Assembly (NCBI GenBank): GCA_011365055.1
Contig: RDOG01000011.1
Location: 62,001 to 126,000 of the forward strand
Length of the DNA stretch: 64,000 nucleotides
DNA from: Promethearchaeota archaeon
GTDB taxonomy: Archaea > Asgardarchaeota > Lokiarchaeia > Helarchaeales > RDOG01
Direction of reading: 5' to 3'
Part shown: one piece after another, positions 43,343-52,509 of the stretch
Layout of the letters: the number at the start of each line of letters is the position of its first letter
How positions within the stretch are numbered: the stretch's first letter is position 1
Translations under genes and position numbers: made by a program
Notes under the pieces: generated by a model
What the model saw: only the letters and a program-made list of their open reading frames with translations
Databases searched by the model: none
What the model was told of the DNA's origin: nothing

Positions 43343-44299
43343 TTACTTTTTTTTGCTTTTATTTTTTTTTATTGCTTCTATAATAGTAATTTTCTTTAAT
43401 TCCTCAGATCGTTCAATATTAAAATTATGTTTATCACACATTTCTTTTAATTCACTCTCTGTATAACCATCAAAAAATTCTAAGAAATTAAAAAAATCAA
43501 AATGAGCTAAGAAAGTTTCGTTAAATATGTTTAATTTAGTAGAAAGTAAATATATTTTTCCATCTGGTTTGATACAATTACAAATTTCCTTTAATAATAT
43601 ATCTATATCTTTTTCTTTTTGAAAGAGCATTAATATTGCCTTATTTACATTGATTTCACTGTAATTAAGTTTTAAGTCTTTCGTCATAAAAATTGGTTTG
43701 ATGACATTTTCAAATTCATTAAAAATTGCCAGTTCTATAAGTGTCTCTTTACTTAATTCATTATCAACAATTACATAAATTTTACCAGAATCACCAACCA
43801 ATTGAGCTAAATCAATCAAAGCTTTCTTTATCGGATATGAATAAAGTAAAATCGTATCACCTCTATCAATTTTATAATTATTAAACAATCTTACTTTTAA
43901 ATCTCCTAAAAATGAATACATTACAGGAATGAGGTTGATTAAAATTGATCGAATGAGCCTTCGAAGATCATTTAGACCTTTTTCGGTTATTTGATAATAT
44001 TTTCTTCTTGCTGCTCTACCACGTTTGCTAAAGGTTTCAAGGTGTCCAGATTTTACAAGTTTTTTTAGTGCAGGATAAATTTGGCCAGTGGAGATATTTA
44101 TATTATTTAATTTTAAATCATTTATAATTTCAAATCCATATTTCGGTTGAAAAGCTAATTGTAATAATAATTGAATCTGGAACCATCCAATGCGTTCAAA
44201 GTTATCTTCATTATTATTTATTTTTTTATGCATCAATAATCTGTCCCAACAAATTATGTAATCCTTCAATGAAATCCTAAAAATATTTACGGATTTCAT
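43343..44299 (-). CDS. PadR-type regulator fused to a methyltransferase-like domain
   Basis: 318 residues. Residues 35-115 form a PadR winged helix (WFQIQLLLQLAFQPKYGFEI, STGQIYPALKKLVKSGHLE, RKYYQITEKGLNDL). Residues 145-315 resemble a Rossmann-fold methyltransferase (GDTILLYSYP, GKIYVIVDNE, CIKPDGKIYLLS, YTESELKEMC...FNIERSEE) but the SAM glycine loop is not evident, so it may only sense a ligand. It could start at the ATG at 44233 instead. It is divergent from the redox and SCP2 cluster at 44545-48763 and is the likely regulator of that cluster. Confidence 0.8.
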   Translation of the reverse strand: MKSVNIFRISLKDYIICWDRLLMHKKINNNEDNFERIGWFQIQLLLQLAFQPKYGFEIINDLKLNNINISTGQIYPALKKLVKSGHLETFSKRGRAARRKYYQITEKGLNDLRRLIRSILINLIPVMYSFLGDLKVRLFNNYKIDRGDTILLYSYPIKKALIDLAQLVGDSGKIYVIVDNELSKETLIELAIFNEFENVIKPIFMTKDLKLNYSEINVNKAILMLFQKEKDIDILLKEICNCIKPDGKIYLLSTKLNIFNETFLAHFDFFNFLEFFDGYTESELKEMCDKHNFNIERSEELKKITIIEAIKKNKSKKK

Positions 44300-44470
44300 T
44301 TTTCTTATGAATAAAATAATCTAATTACTGAATCCCTTGATTTTTAATACTTTACTATTAATTCACTTTAAAAATTGATAATTATTATAATTTTAAATTT
44401 GCTATTGTTAGATATTTTTTTTGCTAATGTCAAATATATTTTAAACTAATATATGCTTTATTGGTCAATT

Positions 44471-44480
44471 TTTATAAATA
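44471..44480 (+). promoter_or_regulatory. TATA-like box before the ferredoxin/flavoprotein cluster
   Basis: TTTATAAATA at 44471-44480, about 65 bases before the ATG of the ferredoxin at 44545. It would start transcription near 44505, just before the AAGGAG ribosome site. Confidence 0.45.
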
Positions 44481-44544
44481 GGGAGGATTAAATTTAATGT
44501 TAATTTACTTTGACGAATAAAAAATAATAAGGAGTTCATTTCAA

Positions 44545-44883
44545 ATGAAAAAGAAAGCATATATGGTTCCAAATCCATTGATGCCCGGTCAACCTCTTAT
44601 ATTTAATGCAGATATTTGTAATGGATGTAATAAATGTGTAGACGTATGTAGAAGAGATATATTGATGCCAAATTCAAATAAAGGAAAACCTCCAATAATA
44701 TTATACCCTGATGAATGTTGGTATTGTGGTAATTGTGTAGAATATTGTCCAAGACCTGGGGCCAGTAAATTTAACCATCCATTAGTTCAAAAAATTGGAT
44801 GGATTCGTAAAGATACAGGTAAATTTTATAGAATTGGAATGAAAAATCCACCTCCACCAGTTAAAAAACCACCTATAGGTTGA
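44545..44883 (+). CDS. Ferredoxin-type subunit (AprB-like, two [4Fe-4S])
   Basis: 112 residues. Two cluster motifs, CNGCNKCVDVC and CWYCGNCVEYCP, are followed by a tail running DTGKFYRIGMKNPPPPV. The layout, with an aromatic residue between the second pair and a long tail, resembles the beta subunit of adenylylsulfate reductase. It is followed 44 bases later by a large flavoprotein, the same pairing as AprBA. An AAGGAG site precedes the ATG. It likely carries electrons to or from that flavoprotein; it is cytoplasmic. Confidence 0.85.
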   Translation: MKKKAYMVPNPLMPGQPLIFNADICNGCNKCVDVCRRDILMPNSNKGKPPIILYPDECWYCGNCVEYCPRPGASKFNHPLVQKIGWIRKDTGKFYRIGMKNPPPPVKKPPIG

Positions 44884-44927
44884 GGATTCCTTCAATTTAT
44901 TTTATTATTAAACTTAATTAATAATGA

Positions 44928-46907
44928 GTGATGGATTATATGGAAGAAAATGTTCAAGAATGGCCATATCCAGTAAAATATGGAGAAGAAAATGAAGTTA
45001 ATGGAGAGGTTTTAGTATTAGGAGGAGGAGTTGCAGGATGTTTTGCTGCAATATCTGCTGCAAATAAGGGAAGTAAAGTGATTTTAGTTGATAAAGGACC
45101 AATATTAACCAGCGGTTCTGGTGGAGCAGGTGTTGATCATTGGAACTTTCCTTGTACAGGAGAATTTTGTAATATTTCACCTGAAAAACTAACAGAAATT
45201 ATTGCAGAAGAAGCTGTTTTTGATCCTGGAATTCAGCGTTATATTCAATGTAAAGAAAGTTATGATTGCATCTTAGATGTTGAAAAATGGGGTCTTCCTT
45301 TACGTGATGTTGATGATGAATTCAAGGATACACCATTCCGAGATGAAAAAACTAAGTTATTATTTGCTTATGATTATGAACAAAAATATATAATTCGCGT
45401 CCGCGGAGGAGCAAAAATTAAAAAATATTACTATGAAGAATTAAAACGACTTAAAGTACCAATGTATGAAAGGATTATGGTTACGAGTTTATTAACTGAA
45501 GGTGGTAAACAAAGCGCCCGAGTAATTGGAGCAACGGGACTAAATGCCCGAACTGGCGAATTTTATATTTTTAAAGCAAAAGCAGTCATTCTTTGCATGT
45601 CAATAGCAGTTAATATGTGGGTTTATACATTTGAAAGAATCGGTGCAGGTCATTCGTTTTTATGTCCGACTTGTACGGGTGAAGGTTTTTCGATTGCATG
45701 GGATGCAGGAGCAGAATTAACATTAATGGAAAGATCTTTTTACCATCCAGGTCAATTTCAATATCCATTTCTTGGAACTGGTTACCACGAAAAAACTTGG
45801 TACCCTACAACAATAATAGATTCAAACGGAAAGGAGATTCCATGGGTAGATAGAAGCATGAATACTTTGCCGATAGAAAAACGATCCTTACACGCACCTA
45901 GACAAAAAATTTCTCTTGTAGGAGTTCCAATTTTTCCTTATAAAATGAAATGGAAGTATGCGGCTCCGATGATAACTCCAAACTTGCCCAACATGATAAA
46001 AAAGGGAGAAGTAAAATTACCACTTTATGCTGATTTACCTGGAATGCCTGAAGAAGAACGGAGAGTGATTTTTGGTTTAATGGTAGGGAATGAGGGAAAG
46101 ACTCGTATACCCGTTTTTCAAAATTATTCAGAAGCAGGATTTGATCCGGAAAAAGACTTGTTACAAGTTCCAGTCCATACGCCAGATCATTATCTATATC
46201 CAGCTTGGTTTATGGGTGATCCACCAGCTCAATATAGAAGCCCTTCAATAGGAAGTGGCGGTCTTTTTTATGATTGGGATCTTAAAACTAATCTTGAAGG
46301 TCTATTCGTCGCAGGTATGAATGGTTGGGGAGGACTTGATCATAGTCAAGCGGCTGCAACTGGGAGGTATGCTGGTAGAAAAGCGACAGAATATGCTCGA
46401 AATGCTCCTGATCCAATCATTAATCGAGATCAAGTAAATGCTGAGAAAAATCGTGTGTATGCACCAGTTAATAGGGATAATGGAATTGGATGGAATGAAC
46501 TTATGATGGGTATTACAGGAAGAATGCAAGAATTTTGTGGCGAATATAAACATGAAAATACGCTAAACTTGGGGTTAACATGGCTTAATGAGATTAAAGA
46601 AGTTGAAGCACAACAATTATATGCTAGGAATCCTCGAGAGTTAGTCAGAGCTCTTGAATGTCTCTCTATGTTAAAAGTAGGAGAAATTATTTTAAATGCA
46701 AGTCTTTTAAGAAAAGGGACAGATTGGGGATTAGGACACATAAGACTAGATTATCCAAAGAAAGATATGGAAAATGAAAATAAATTGATTGTAATAAAAA
46801 AGGAAGAAAATCAAATAAAATCAAGATCAGTACCCGTAAATTATCATGTCTTACCACCAAATGCACCCAAATTGGAAGAAAATTATGTAAAGCATAGCGG
46901 ATTATAA
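44928..46907 (+). CDS. FAD-dependent oxidoreductase of the fumarate reductase/AprA family
   Basis: 659 residues. The FAD loop is VLGGGVAGCFAAISAANKG (25-45), and SGSGGAGVDHW lies where the family contacts the isoalloxazine ring. A central GTGYHEKTWYPT region, the C-terminal FAD segment LEGLFVAGMNGWGG and a helical tail with RNPRELVRALECLSML complete it. With the ferredoxin at 44545 it resembles AprA, but no sulfate-activation genes are nearby, so another substrate (for example an enoyl or keto acid) is possible. Start candidates are GTG 44928, ATG 44931 and ATG 44940, none with a strong ribosome site. It is followed by the unknown family at 46978. Confidence 0.82.
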   Translation: MMDYMEENVQEWPYPVKYGEENEVNGEVLVLGGGVAGCFAAISAANKGSKVILVDKGPILTSGSGGAGVDHWNFPCTGEFCNISPEKLTEIIAEEAVFDPGIQRYIQCKESYDCILDVEKWGLPLRDVDDEFKDTPFRDEKTKLLFAYDYEQKYIIRVRGGAKIKKYYYEELKRLKVPMYERIMVTSLLTEGGKQSARVIGATGLNARTGEFYIFKAKAVILCMSIAVNMWVYTFERIGAGHSFLCPTCTGEGFSIAWDAGAELTLMERSFYHPGQFQYPFLGTGYHEKTWYPTTIIDSNGKEIPWVDRSMNTLPIEKRSLHAPRQKISLVGVPIFPYKMKWKYAAPMITPNLPNMIKKGEVKLPLYADLPGMPEEERRVIFGLMVGNEGKTRIPVFQNYSEAGFDPEKDLLQVPVHTPDHYLYPAWFMGDPPAQYRSPSIGSGGLFYDWDLKTNLEGLFVAGMNGWGGLDHSQAAATGRYAGRKATEYARNAPDPIINRDQVNAEKNRVYAPVNRDNGIGWNELMMGITGRMQEFCGEYKHENTLNLGLTWLNEIKEVEAQQLYARNPRELVRALECLSMLKVGEIILNASLLRKGTDWGLGHIRLDYPKKDMENENKLIVIKKEENQIKSRSVPVNYHVLPPNAPKLEENYVKHSGL

Positions 46908-46943
46908 AACTTAAAAAAAAATAAAAATAAGGAGGGCAAATAT

Positions 46944-46988
46944 ATGAATATTAATAAAAAATTGGGGGTTATTATAAATGTCATTTAA
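46944..46988 (+). CDS. Possible leader mini-gene overlapping the next start
   Basis: A strong AAGGAGGG site is followed by ATG and a 14-codon frame (MNINKKLGVIINVI) ending at TAA 46986-46988. It overlaps the start of the gene at 46978 in another frame. It may couple translation between the flavoprotein and the next gene, or be chance. Confidence 0.3.
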   Translation: MNINKKLGVIINVI

Positions 46989-48132
46989 ATATGGCGATAT
47001 ACCAGATGATTTTCCTTCAAAAACGTTAGTTCCACTAGGAGAACATCTTTGGAATGTTATAAAAGAACTTGGACATGAATATTGGATGGAGAAATTTACT
47101 GATGAAGATTTAGATTTAGTAAATAGCGGATCAGATTTCATGTATGAAAAATTTAAACTTGCTGTTGAATCTGCTAAAAAAGTTATGAAAGGAGAGATCA
47201 AAGGTCCAGAAGAAGTATTGACAACTTGGTTCTTTCCGCCAGTCCTATACGTGAGATCAGATTTGCAAATGGGAAGCACAAAGATGATCTATGGCGATTC
47301 AACCGATATTACATTTATTGTTCTAAATGATGCCAATTATGAAATTGATATGTTAATAAATGGTCACATGGAGGATGGTGTACCTGTGGATTATTGGTTT
47401 TTATATTCTGAAGATGATGTATTTGATAGGAGGCATATTAAGCGTGGGATGAAGCTTCGTGAAATTCCCAAAAGGACTAAAGATTTTACTAAATCAGGAT
47501 TATACGCATTAGACATTTTAAAGGATATTAGAAACGAAAGAAGCCCACAATGGTCAGAATCAGCATATTCTTTATGCATGGTCTGGTTCTCAGCTGCAGT
47601 TAATTTATTTGCAGAGCCTTCAAGTTGGAGTTCTTTAGGCGCAATATGGGACGGAATAAATGCACAAAAAATATATGGAAGACCAATCGAATATTTCTGT
47701 TATGTACCTTGGCCACCTATCATGAGTGTTTTAACTTCAATGGGCCGTCCAGAATGGATGATGAAACTGGCAGGTCTACTTACAGGTCATAAATTATTTA
47801 TTAATGGATTTGAGCCTGTAATGCAAGAATGGATCAAGAAGCAAGTTCCTGAATTTTGGGAATTTTTACTTAGAAATTGGAAAGAACGAGGGGCAACAAC
47901 ACCAAGACAATCCTTAGGTGTAAAACCCCCTGATTTAAAAAATAAGAAAAAATTCAAAGATGAAGAATTTGAGTGGATTTACCCTAATGGGACTAGAATA
48001 AAACCCTTTGAATGGGATTTAGCAGAACAAGATGTTCTTAGCGGAATATTTACAGATATAACGCATAAAACACCTGCCGAAAATTTTTATGGAAAAGATC
48101 ATATTATTTCTATGGGTATTGGGGCAAATTAA
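46978..48132 (+). CDS. Uncharacterised protein family, module copy 2 (paralogue of 7898)
   Basis: 384 residues, same unknown family as the protein at 7898-9211. Shared motifs: IYGDS (104-108), NGHMEDGVPVD (128-138), DRRH (150-153), RNERSPQW (185-192), EPSSW (213-217) and WDGINA (224-229). The start region FKYGDIPDDFPSK aligns with FTYGEITDDLVTK of copy 1. No signal or membrane helix. The many invariant charged residues suggest an enzyme. It lies between an AprBA-like pair and an SCP2-like gene. The ATG has GGGGGTT about ten bases upstream. Reaction unknown; the twofold link to SCP2 points to a lipid or acyl-type substrate. Confidence 0.87.
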   Translation: MSFKYGDIPDDFPSKTLVPLGEHLWNVIKELGHEYWMEKFTDEDLDLVNSGSDFMYEKFKLAVESAKKVMKGEIKGPEEVLTTWFFPPVLYVRSDLQMGSTKMIYGDSTDITFIVLNDANYEIDMLINGHMEDGVPVDYWFLYSEDDVFDRRHIKRGMKLREIPKRTKDFTKSGLYALDILKDIRNERSPQWSESAYSLCMVWFSAAVNLFAEPSSWSSLGAIWDGINAQKIYGRPIEYFCYVPWPPIMSVLTSMGRPEWMMKLAGLLTGHKLFINGFEPVMQEWIKKQVPEFWEFLLRNWKERGATTPRQSLGVKPPDLKNKKKFKDEEFEWIYPNGTRIKPFEWDLAEQDVLSGIFTDITHKTPAENFYGKDHIISMGIGAN

Positions 48133-48151
48133 AATTTGGGGGATTAAATAA

Positions 48152-48763
48152 ATGAAAAGTGTTGGCGAAACTTTAGCGGAGCTGATTTTATCGTGTGTTG
48201 AAGGAATTTCTGATTCAGAGAGAGAAGATCTATATTTTAAAAAGAATTTAGAAGGAAAATGTGTAGAATTTGTACTACCAGATGACCATGAAGCAGTAGT
48301 TATTAAGTTTTCAAGTAAGGAAGATAATTGGATAAGTTATAAAAGCTACTCAACACCTGAAATAACCTGTATAAAATGTAATTGGAATGGTAAATGGGAA
48401 GATTTGGCAGTAGAAGAAAAACCACTTGATTTAACAGGTCGAATCTTTCAAGAAGAATTATTCACACCTATTAAAAGAGTAGTTCAAGAAAAATGTATTA
48501 AATGCGGAAACTCAGAATTAAAATTTAAAGATTGGAAATATAATGATGCAGATCTTGTATTTAAGGGAAGTTTTGCAGATATAGGCTCTGTTGCAGGAAT
48601 TTTATCGGGAGGCATTCTTACAAGACTAAAATCTTTATATGGTGTTTTGATTATGATGATTAAAGGACGCATTTCTATTAAACCGCTTAGAAAATTGGGA
48701 TTGGGACTTAAAGTGAGTCAATTAATTACAGGTGACGTATCTAAAGAATTTTTGATAGATTAA
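48152..48763 (+). CDS. SCP2-like protein with zinc-ribbon insert
   Basis: 203 residues. A short helical N-terminus and a beta region (LEGKCVEFVLPDDHEAVVIKF) precede two cysteine pairs, C73-x2-C76 and C115-x2-C118, which look like a split zinc ribbon. After it, DADLVFKGSFADIGSVAG and VLIMMIKGRISIKPLRKLG resemble the end of an SCP2 domain (the ligand-tunnel helix and -GRLxIxG- strand). Start ATG with a GGGGG site, 19 bases after the previous stop. It is the second SCP2-type gene of the window next to the unknown family, hence a likely partner. Confidence 0.7.
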   Translation: MKSVGETLAELILSCVEGISDSEREDLYFKKNLEGKCVEFVLPDDHEAVVIKFSSKEDNWISYKSYSTPEITCIKCNWNGKWEDLAVEEKPLDLTGRIFQEELFTPIKRVVQEKCIKCGNSELKFKDWKYNDADLVFKGSFADIGSVAGILSGGILTRLKSLYGVLIMMIKGRISIKPLRKLGLGLKVSQLITGDVSKEFLID

Positions 48764-48789
48764 ATTTAATTTATGGAATTTTACTAATT

Positions 48790-49590
48790 TTAAACTCCTG
48801 CATTTATTGTAAATCCACCATCCACGACAATTTTTGCACCAGAAATATATTTAGACGCGTCTGATGCTAGAAAAACTATGGCTCCTTTAATATCATCGCC
48901 AGAACCAAATCTTTTTAATGGGATTAAATCTAGAAGAGGATCTCCTAAAGTCTGAAACATTGTACTATTTTTTTCCTTCATCATTTCCATCATACCTTCT
49001 TCCATATTACCAGGAAGAATTGCATTCACTCTGATATTGTATTTTCCCCATTCAACCGCTAGTGATCTAGTTAACCCAATTAGACCTATTTTACTTGTAG
49101 CATAAGCTGTCATACCTAAAGAAAATCCTACTTGACCATTTTCACTTGAAAAGTTGATAATATTACCGCTTTTTTGTCTTATCATAATTTTACCAATTTC
49201 ACGACTACATAAAAATGTCCCTGTTAGGTTCGTGTTAATTACTTTTGACCAATCTTTTAATTTAACGGATTTAGAAGGACAAACATCACCAATTCCAGCA
49301 TTATTTACAAGGATGTCACATTTTCCGTAATATTCTTGAACTTTTTTTGCCATTTCCCTTACTTCTTCTTCTTGAGTCACATCGCACTTAAGAGCGATAC
49401 AATCTTGCCCACTTTTTTTCAAGAGTTTCACAGCGGCATCCAGTTTACCATGAATATCTCTGCCGCATATCGCTACATTAGCACCAGCTTCAGCAAGACC
49501 CTCTGCAGCAAAAAATCCCAAACCCTTACCACCACCTGTAACAAGAGCCACTTTTCCGTTTAACTTAAATAAATCTGAAATATGTGTCAT
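48790..49590 (-). CDS. Short-chain dehydrogenase/reductase (FabG-like)
   Basis: 266 residues. The NAD(P) loop is VTGGGKGLGFFAAEGLAEAG, with NNAG near 90, the catalytic serine in NFSSENG, and Y and K in MTAYATSKIG. The C-terminus IVVDGGFTINAG is typical. It reduces or oxidises a ketone or hydroxy group, perhaps on an acyl chain or isoprenoid, and is convergent with the SCP2-like gene at 48152. Whether it belongs functionally to that cluster is unknown. ATG start. Confidence 0.92.
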   Translation of the reverse strand: MTHISDLFKLNGKVALVTGGGKGLGFFAAEGLAEAGANVAICGRDIHGKLDAAVKLLKKSGQDCIALKCDVTQEEEVREMAKKVQEYYGKCDILVNNAGIGDVCPSKSVKLKDWSKVINTNLTGTFLCSREIGKIMIRQKSGNIINFSSENGQVGFSLGMTAYATSKIGLIGLTRSLAVEWGKYNIRVNAILPGNMEEGMMEMMKEKNSTMFQTLGDPLLDLIPLKRFGSGDDIKGAIVFLASDASKYISGAKIVVDGGFTINAGV

Positions 49591-49737
49591 TTTTCAACAA
49601 ACCTTGTTTTTTTGCAATTGTGAAAATATTTGTTGGATAATAAATTAATTAATGATAGATTTTTCAAGTTTCATAATAATTGTTGATCCATTACGATGAT
49701 ATTCTACAGGAGGAGTTAATAAAAAGATTTGAATATT

Positions 49738-50802
49738 TCATCCGAAAAATTCATTTACCAAATGATTAGCAGGACGAAAGACCTCTATTCGACCTGACCA
49801 ATCTTTTAAGACATCTTGAAATAATTTTTCAAATTTTACCCTTAGGGAAGTTAATTTTGGAAGATAAATCCGTAAATTTTCATAGGTAATTAAAGCTATA
49901 GTAGTGTATTCACCGTATTCAAAAATAATTTTGATATCTTGGTGGTCTACAATTTTTAATTTTTTCTTGCTTTGTATTAGTTCACCTAAGATTCCTTCTA
50001 CTCCAGTAAGCCCACTTGATATTAAGTCGAGATCTTGGTTTCTTTCGTCCCTTATGAAAGAATAATGAAAGAGAGTTGTACCATTTGGTGCAATGATGTA
50101 TAATTCTCTTAATTTATCCTTCCATCCAAATTCTGTAAATGTTTCAAAACGAAGGAAAATAGTTCCTAAATAAACTAAAGTAATTATTACACCAATACTC
50201 GAAATAATTGAGGATATTTCCATAGGAAATGGAAGTAGTGCTTTAATTCCTTCTATATCTAAAAGAAAAAATATTAAAAAACCTATATAACACAAAAAGG
50301 CTGAAAACATTTGCTTTCTGATTTCACCCGTGGTTTTTACTTTTAAAAAGTATAAAAAACTAATAAGAATAAATGCCACTGTAATGGGATTGGTAATATA
50401 TGTAAATAATCTTAAATCAAATTCTGTAAAAGTGAAAAAAATTCCATATACACAACAACCAATGCTAAAAAAAGTAAATGCAAATTTGGTTTTTCCAATT
50501 ATTTTTTCAGAAAAAAAAACAACCCCAATTAAAGCAAAATAGGTCATAAGAATGCCAGTTTTATAGAGTGGTAAAGGATGAAAATCATATTCATAACCAA
50601 AATAATGCATGTACCCCCAACAAACGTATACAATTCCAAAGAAGAGAACAAAAAATCCTAATCCAAAGATCGGTCCTAAATCAACGCCAGATCCTCTAGT
50701 TCTATTTATTTTTTGAAAAAACATTATTGCTAAATAAAACGCACAAGCAGCTAAAGTAATGTATAAATATATTGAAGTCAATTCGAAGATATTAAGTTGC
50801 AA
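49738..50802 (-). CDS. Seven-helix membrane protein with C-terminal longin-like domain
   Basis: 354 residues. About seven hydrophobic segments fill residues 10-218. The cytoplasmic part (231-345) begins LRELYIIAPNGTTLFHYSF and continues with KIVDHQDIKIIFEYG, YTTIALITYENLRIY and a long helix LRVKFEKLFQDVLKDW. That strand-strand-helix layout matches a longin or roadblock-like fold. Such fusions of a receptor-like membrane part with a trafficking-type domain are seen in Asgard archaea; function is unproven. The TTG start follows GGGGATTTC. No partner in the same transcript. Confidence 0.65.
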   Translation of the reverse strand: MQLNIFELTSIYLYITLAACAFYLAIMFFQKINRTRGSGVDLGPIFGLGFFVLFFGIVYVCWGYMHYFGYEYDFHPLPLYKTGILMTYFALIGVVFFSEKIIGKTKFAFTFFSIGCCVYGIFFTFTEFDLRLFTYITNPITVAFILISFLYFLKVKTTGEIRKQMFSAFLCYIGFLIFFLLDIEGIKALLPFPMEISSIISSIGVIITLVYLGTIFLRFETFTEFGWKDKLRELYIIAPNGTTLFHYSFIRDERNQDLDLISSGLTGVEGILGELIQSKKKLKIVDHQDIKIIFEYGEYTTIALITYENLRIYLPKLTSLRVKFEKLFQDVLKDWSGRIEVFRPANHLVNEFFG

Positions 50803-51481
50803 GTTGAAATCCCCATCATTATTAGGTGGATGGTGATTTATTAGTTAGGTGTAATAAATATTTTTCCAATAGAATCTTTGAAAAATAAAATATACTTATT
50901 TTTTATCACGTATTGTTTATTTTACTAGCCTCTAGGTTGATGCAATTGAATTTCATAACAGTTGGAGTATCTATTTGAAGTTTCCTTTTATCTTTAAACA
51001 TTATTTTTTTAGGTTTAAAATATATCAATGAAAATTATAAGAGTTTTAGTGGAAATATGTTATTTTATTGTATCCAGAAATCACCTTCTAATGCCGACAA
51101 TTATAATTTAAAAAGAAAAAAGATCAAATAAATAAGGCATCTCTTCTGTTTCCATACACGTCTATTTAAATCGTAAAATATATTTGATAATATCTTGAAG
51201 TCTCTTTTTATTAAGGACTGAATATTAACTGAAAATTTTGGGAAGTTATTTTGGATAAATAATTTCTCATACCTATTAAACATATAGAAAGAAGAACTTA
51301 ATTTTAATAATATTTATTCACTTCTTGTATTTCGTTCTTTATTATTAAAAAGAATGCTATTCTATAACTAGTAAAAAAATATTTTTTTGAGTTTTTACAT
51401 CAGATATTTAAAACATATTTAAATAGAATCCTTGATTAATTAATTGAATTTACATTAAACGAGTAAATTTAAATCACGGGA
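50803..51481. other. Long intergenic stretch, no convincing gene
   Basis: 679 AT-rich bases. A minus-strand frame at 51101-51283 (60 residues, ending in a hydrophobic IYLIFFLFKL) has no ribosome site and no recognised family. It could be a decayed fragment. No RNA-like island is seen. Confidence 0.5.
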
Positions 51482-52239
51482 TTGATAAGAATGGTTGATA
51501 TAATTGGAGATTCAATGGTAATAGTATTTTCTATAATTCGAGTCATCATTGGTCTAATTATTTTAAATAGAGCTAAGAATGCTAAACTGCTAAATTTGAC
51601 GATACTAGGAATTGTATTTATACTCGAAGGAATTGCGTACGTTTTTTATACTTCAATCTTAAACTAAACTATATATTCCTATTTCATCTAATTCTTAGTT
51701 TAAGTGTAATATTTTTGATATTTTTCACCGAAAAAACATTTTATGAAGATAGAAAAAGTCCTTTCCTTGTGATATTAATAATTAATATTGTTTTATTAGT
51801 CATATCTACGATTACATCTGGAATAATTCAATTTTTAGCTTCGTCTGATATTATCATAATTGGAATAACTAGAATTTGTATTGCATCACAAATCATGACT
51901 ATAGGTGGATGGCAATTTATGGCAGCGTTTAACGCTTTAAAAGAGTTTAAATCTAATGAAATTGTTGAGCCATGGGTCAAGGTCCGATATTATTTAATAA
52001 TAATCTATTCTGCATGCGATTTTGGAGGTGGCGCGACTTTTATATTTTTGCCACTTGATAAATCTGTTGATATTGTATTTATATTAGCGTCTATATTTAT
52101 TTTAATCTTAATAGCAGCTCAATTTTTAGCTTGGATAATGCCCAGGCCATTAAAAAAATGGTTGAATCGTAATTATAAAACTCCTGAAGATGGAAAAGAA
52201 CTATCTGAAGAACAAATTATTTCTGGATTTGGAGAATGA
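51482..52239 (+). pseudogene. Membrane protein interrupted by a frameshift
   Basis: Two hydrophobic frames belong together. Residues from 51482 (or ATG 51491) to TAA 51667 give two membrane helices. Continuing in another frame from about 51640, through LYFNLKLNYIFLFHLILSLSV, to TGA 52239 gives at least four more helices plus a polar tail. A single missing base, for example in the six-T run at 51642-51647, would restore one protein of about 250 residues with six to seven helices. It is either a recent mutation or a sequencing error. Family unknown. It is followed after 6 bases by the gene at 52246. Confidence 0.65.
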
Positions 52240-52245
52240 AAAAAA

Positions 52246-52509
52246 ATGAAAGCACCTGAGTTTTTAGGAAAAATTCTTGCAGAAGAAACGGGTAAAAAAC
52301 TCATACATTGTTCTGGAATGATAAGACTTGCATTCAAAGATGCTAATAAAGACCCGGATACGCCAATATATAAAGAAATTAAGGAAGTTATAGAAAATTA
52401 CCTAAAAAAAAGACTTGATAACGTGAAAATCCAAAACTCTGATGGCATTATCAGAAAATTAGTTAGTGAATTAACAAAAAATCAGTCAATTTTTAGCTTA
52501 GCTATCTAA
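52246..52509 (+). CDS. Small hypothetical protein
   Basis: 87 residues, mostly helical (EEVIENYLKKRL-type segments), starting MKAPEFLGKILAEETG. No membrane segment. It lies 6 bases behind the frameshifted membrane gene, so the two form a transcript. Unrecognised. Confidence 0.6.
   Translation: MKAPEFLGKILAEETGKKLIHCSGMIRLAFKDANKDPDTPIYKEIKEVIENYLKKRLDNVKIQNSDGIIRKLVSELTKNQSIFSLAI

Noticed and set aside
44497..44520. Seven-codon frame (MLIYFDE) behind GGGAGG before the ferredoxin gene
   Set aside because: The TATA-like box at 44471-44480 would start transcription near 44505, so the ribosome site and ATG would not be in the mRNA.
51101..51283. Minus-strand frame of 60 codons in the long gap
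   Set aside because: No ribosome site, no recognised family and an AT-driven composition; noted only as a possible relic.
51641..51650. Programmed -1 frameshift at the T6-A sequence in the membrane gene
   Set aside because: The zero-frame codons (GTT TTT TAT) do not fit the classical X-XXY-YYZ slippery pattern, so mutation or sequencing error is simpler.
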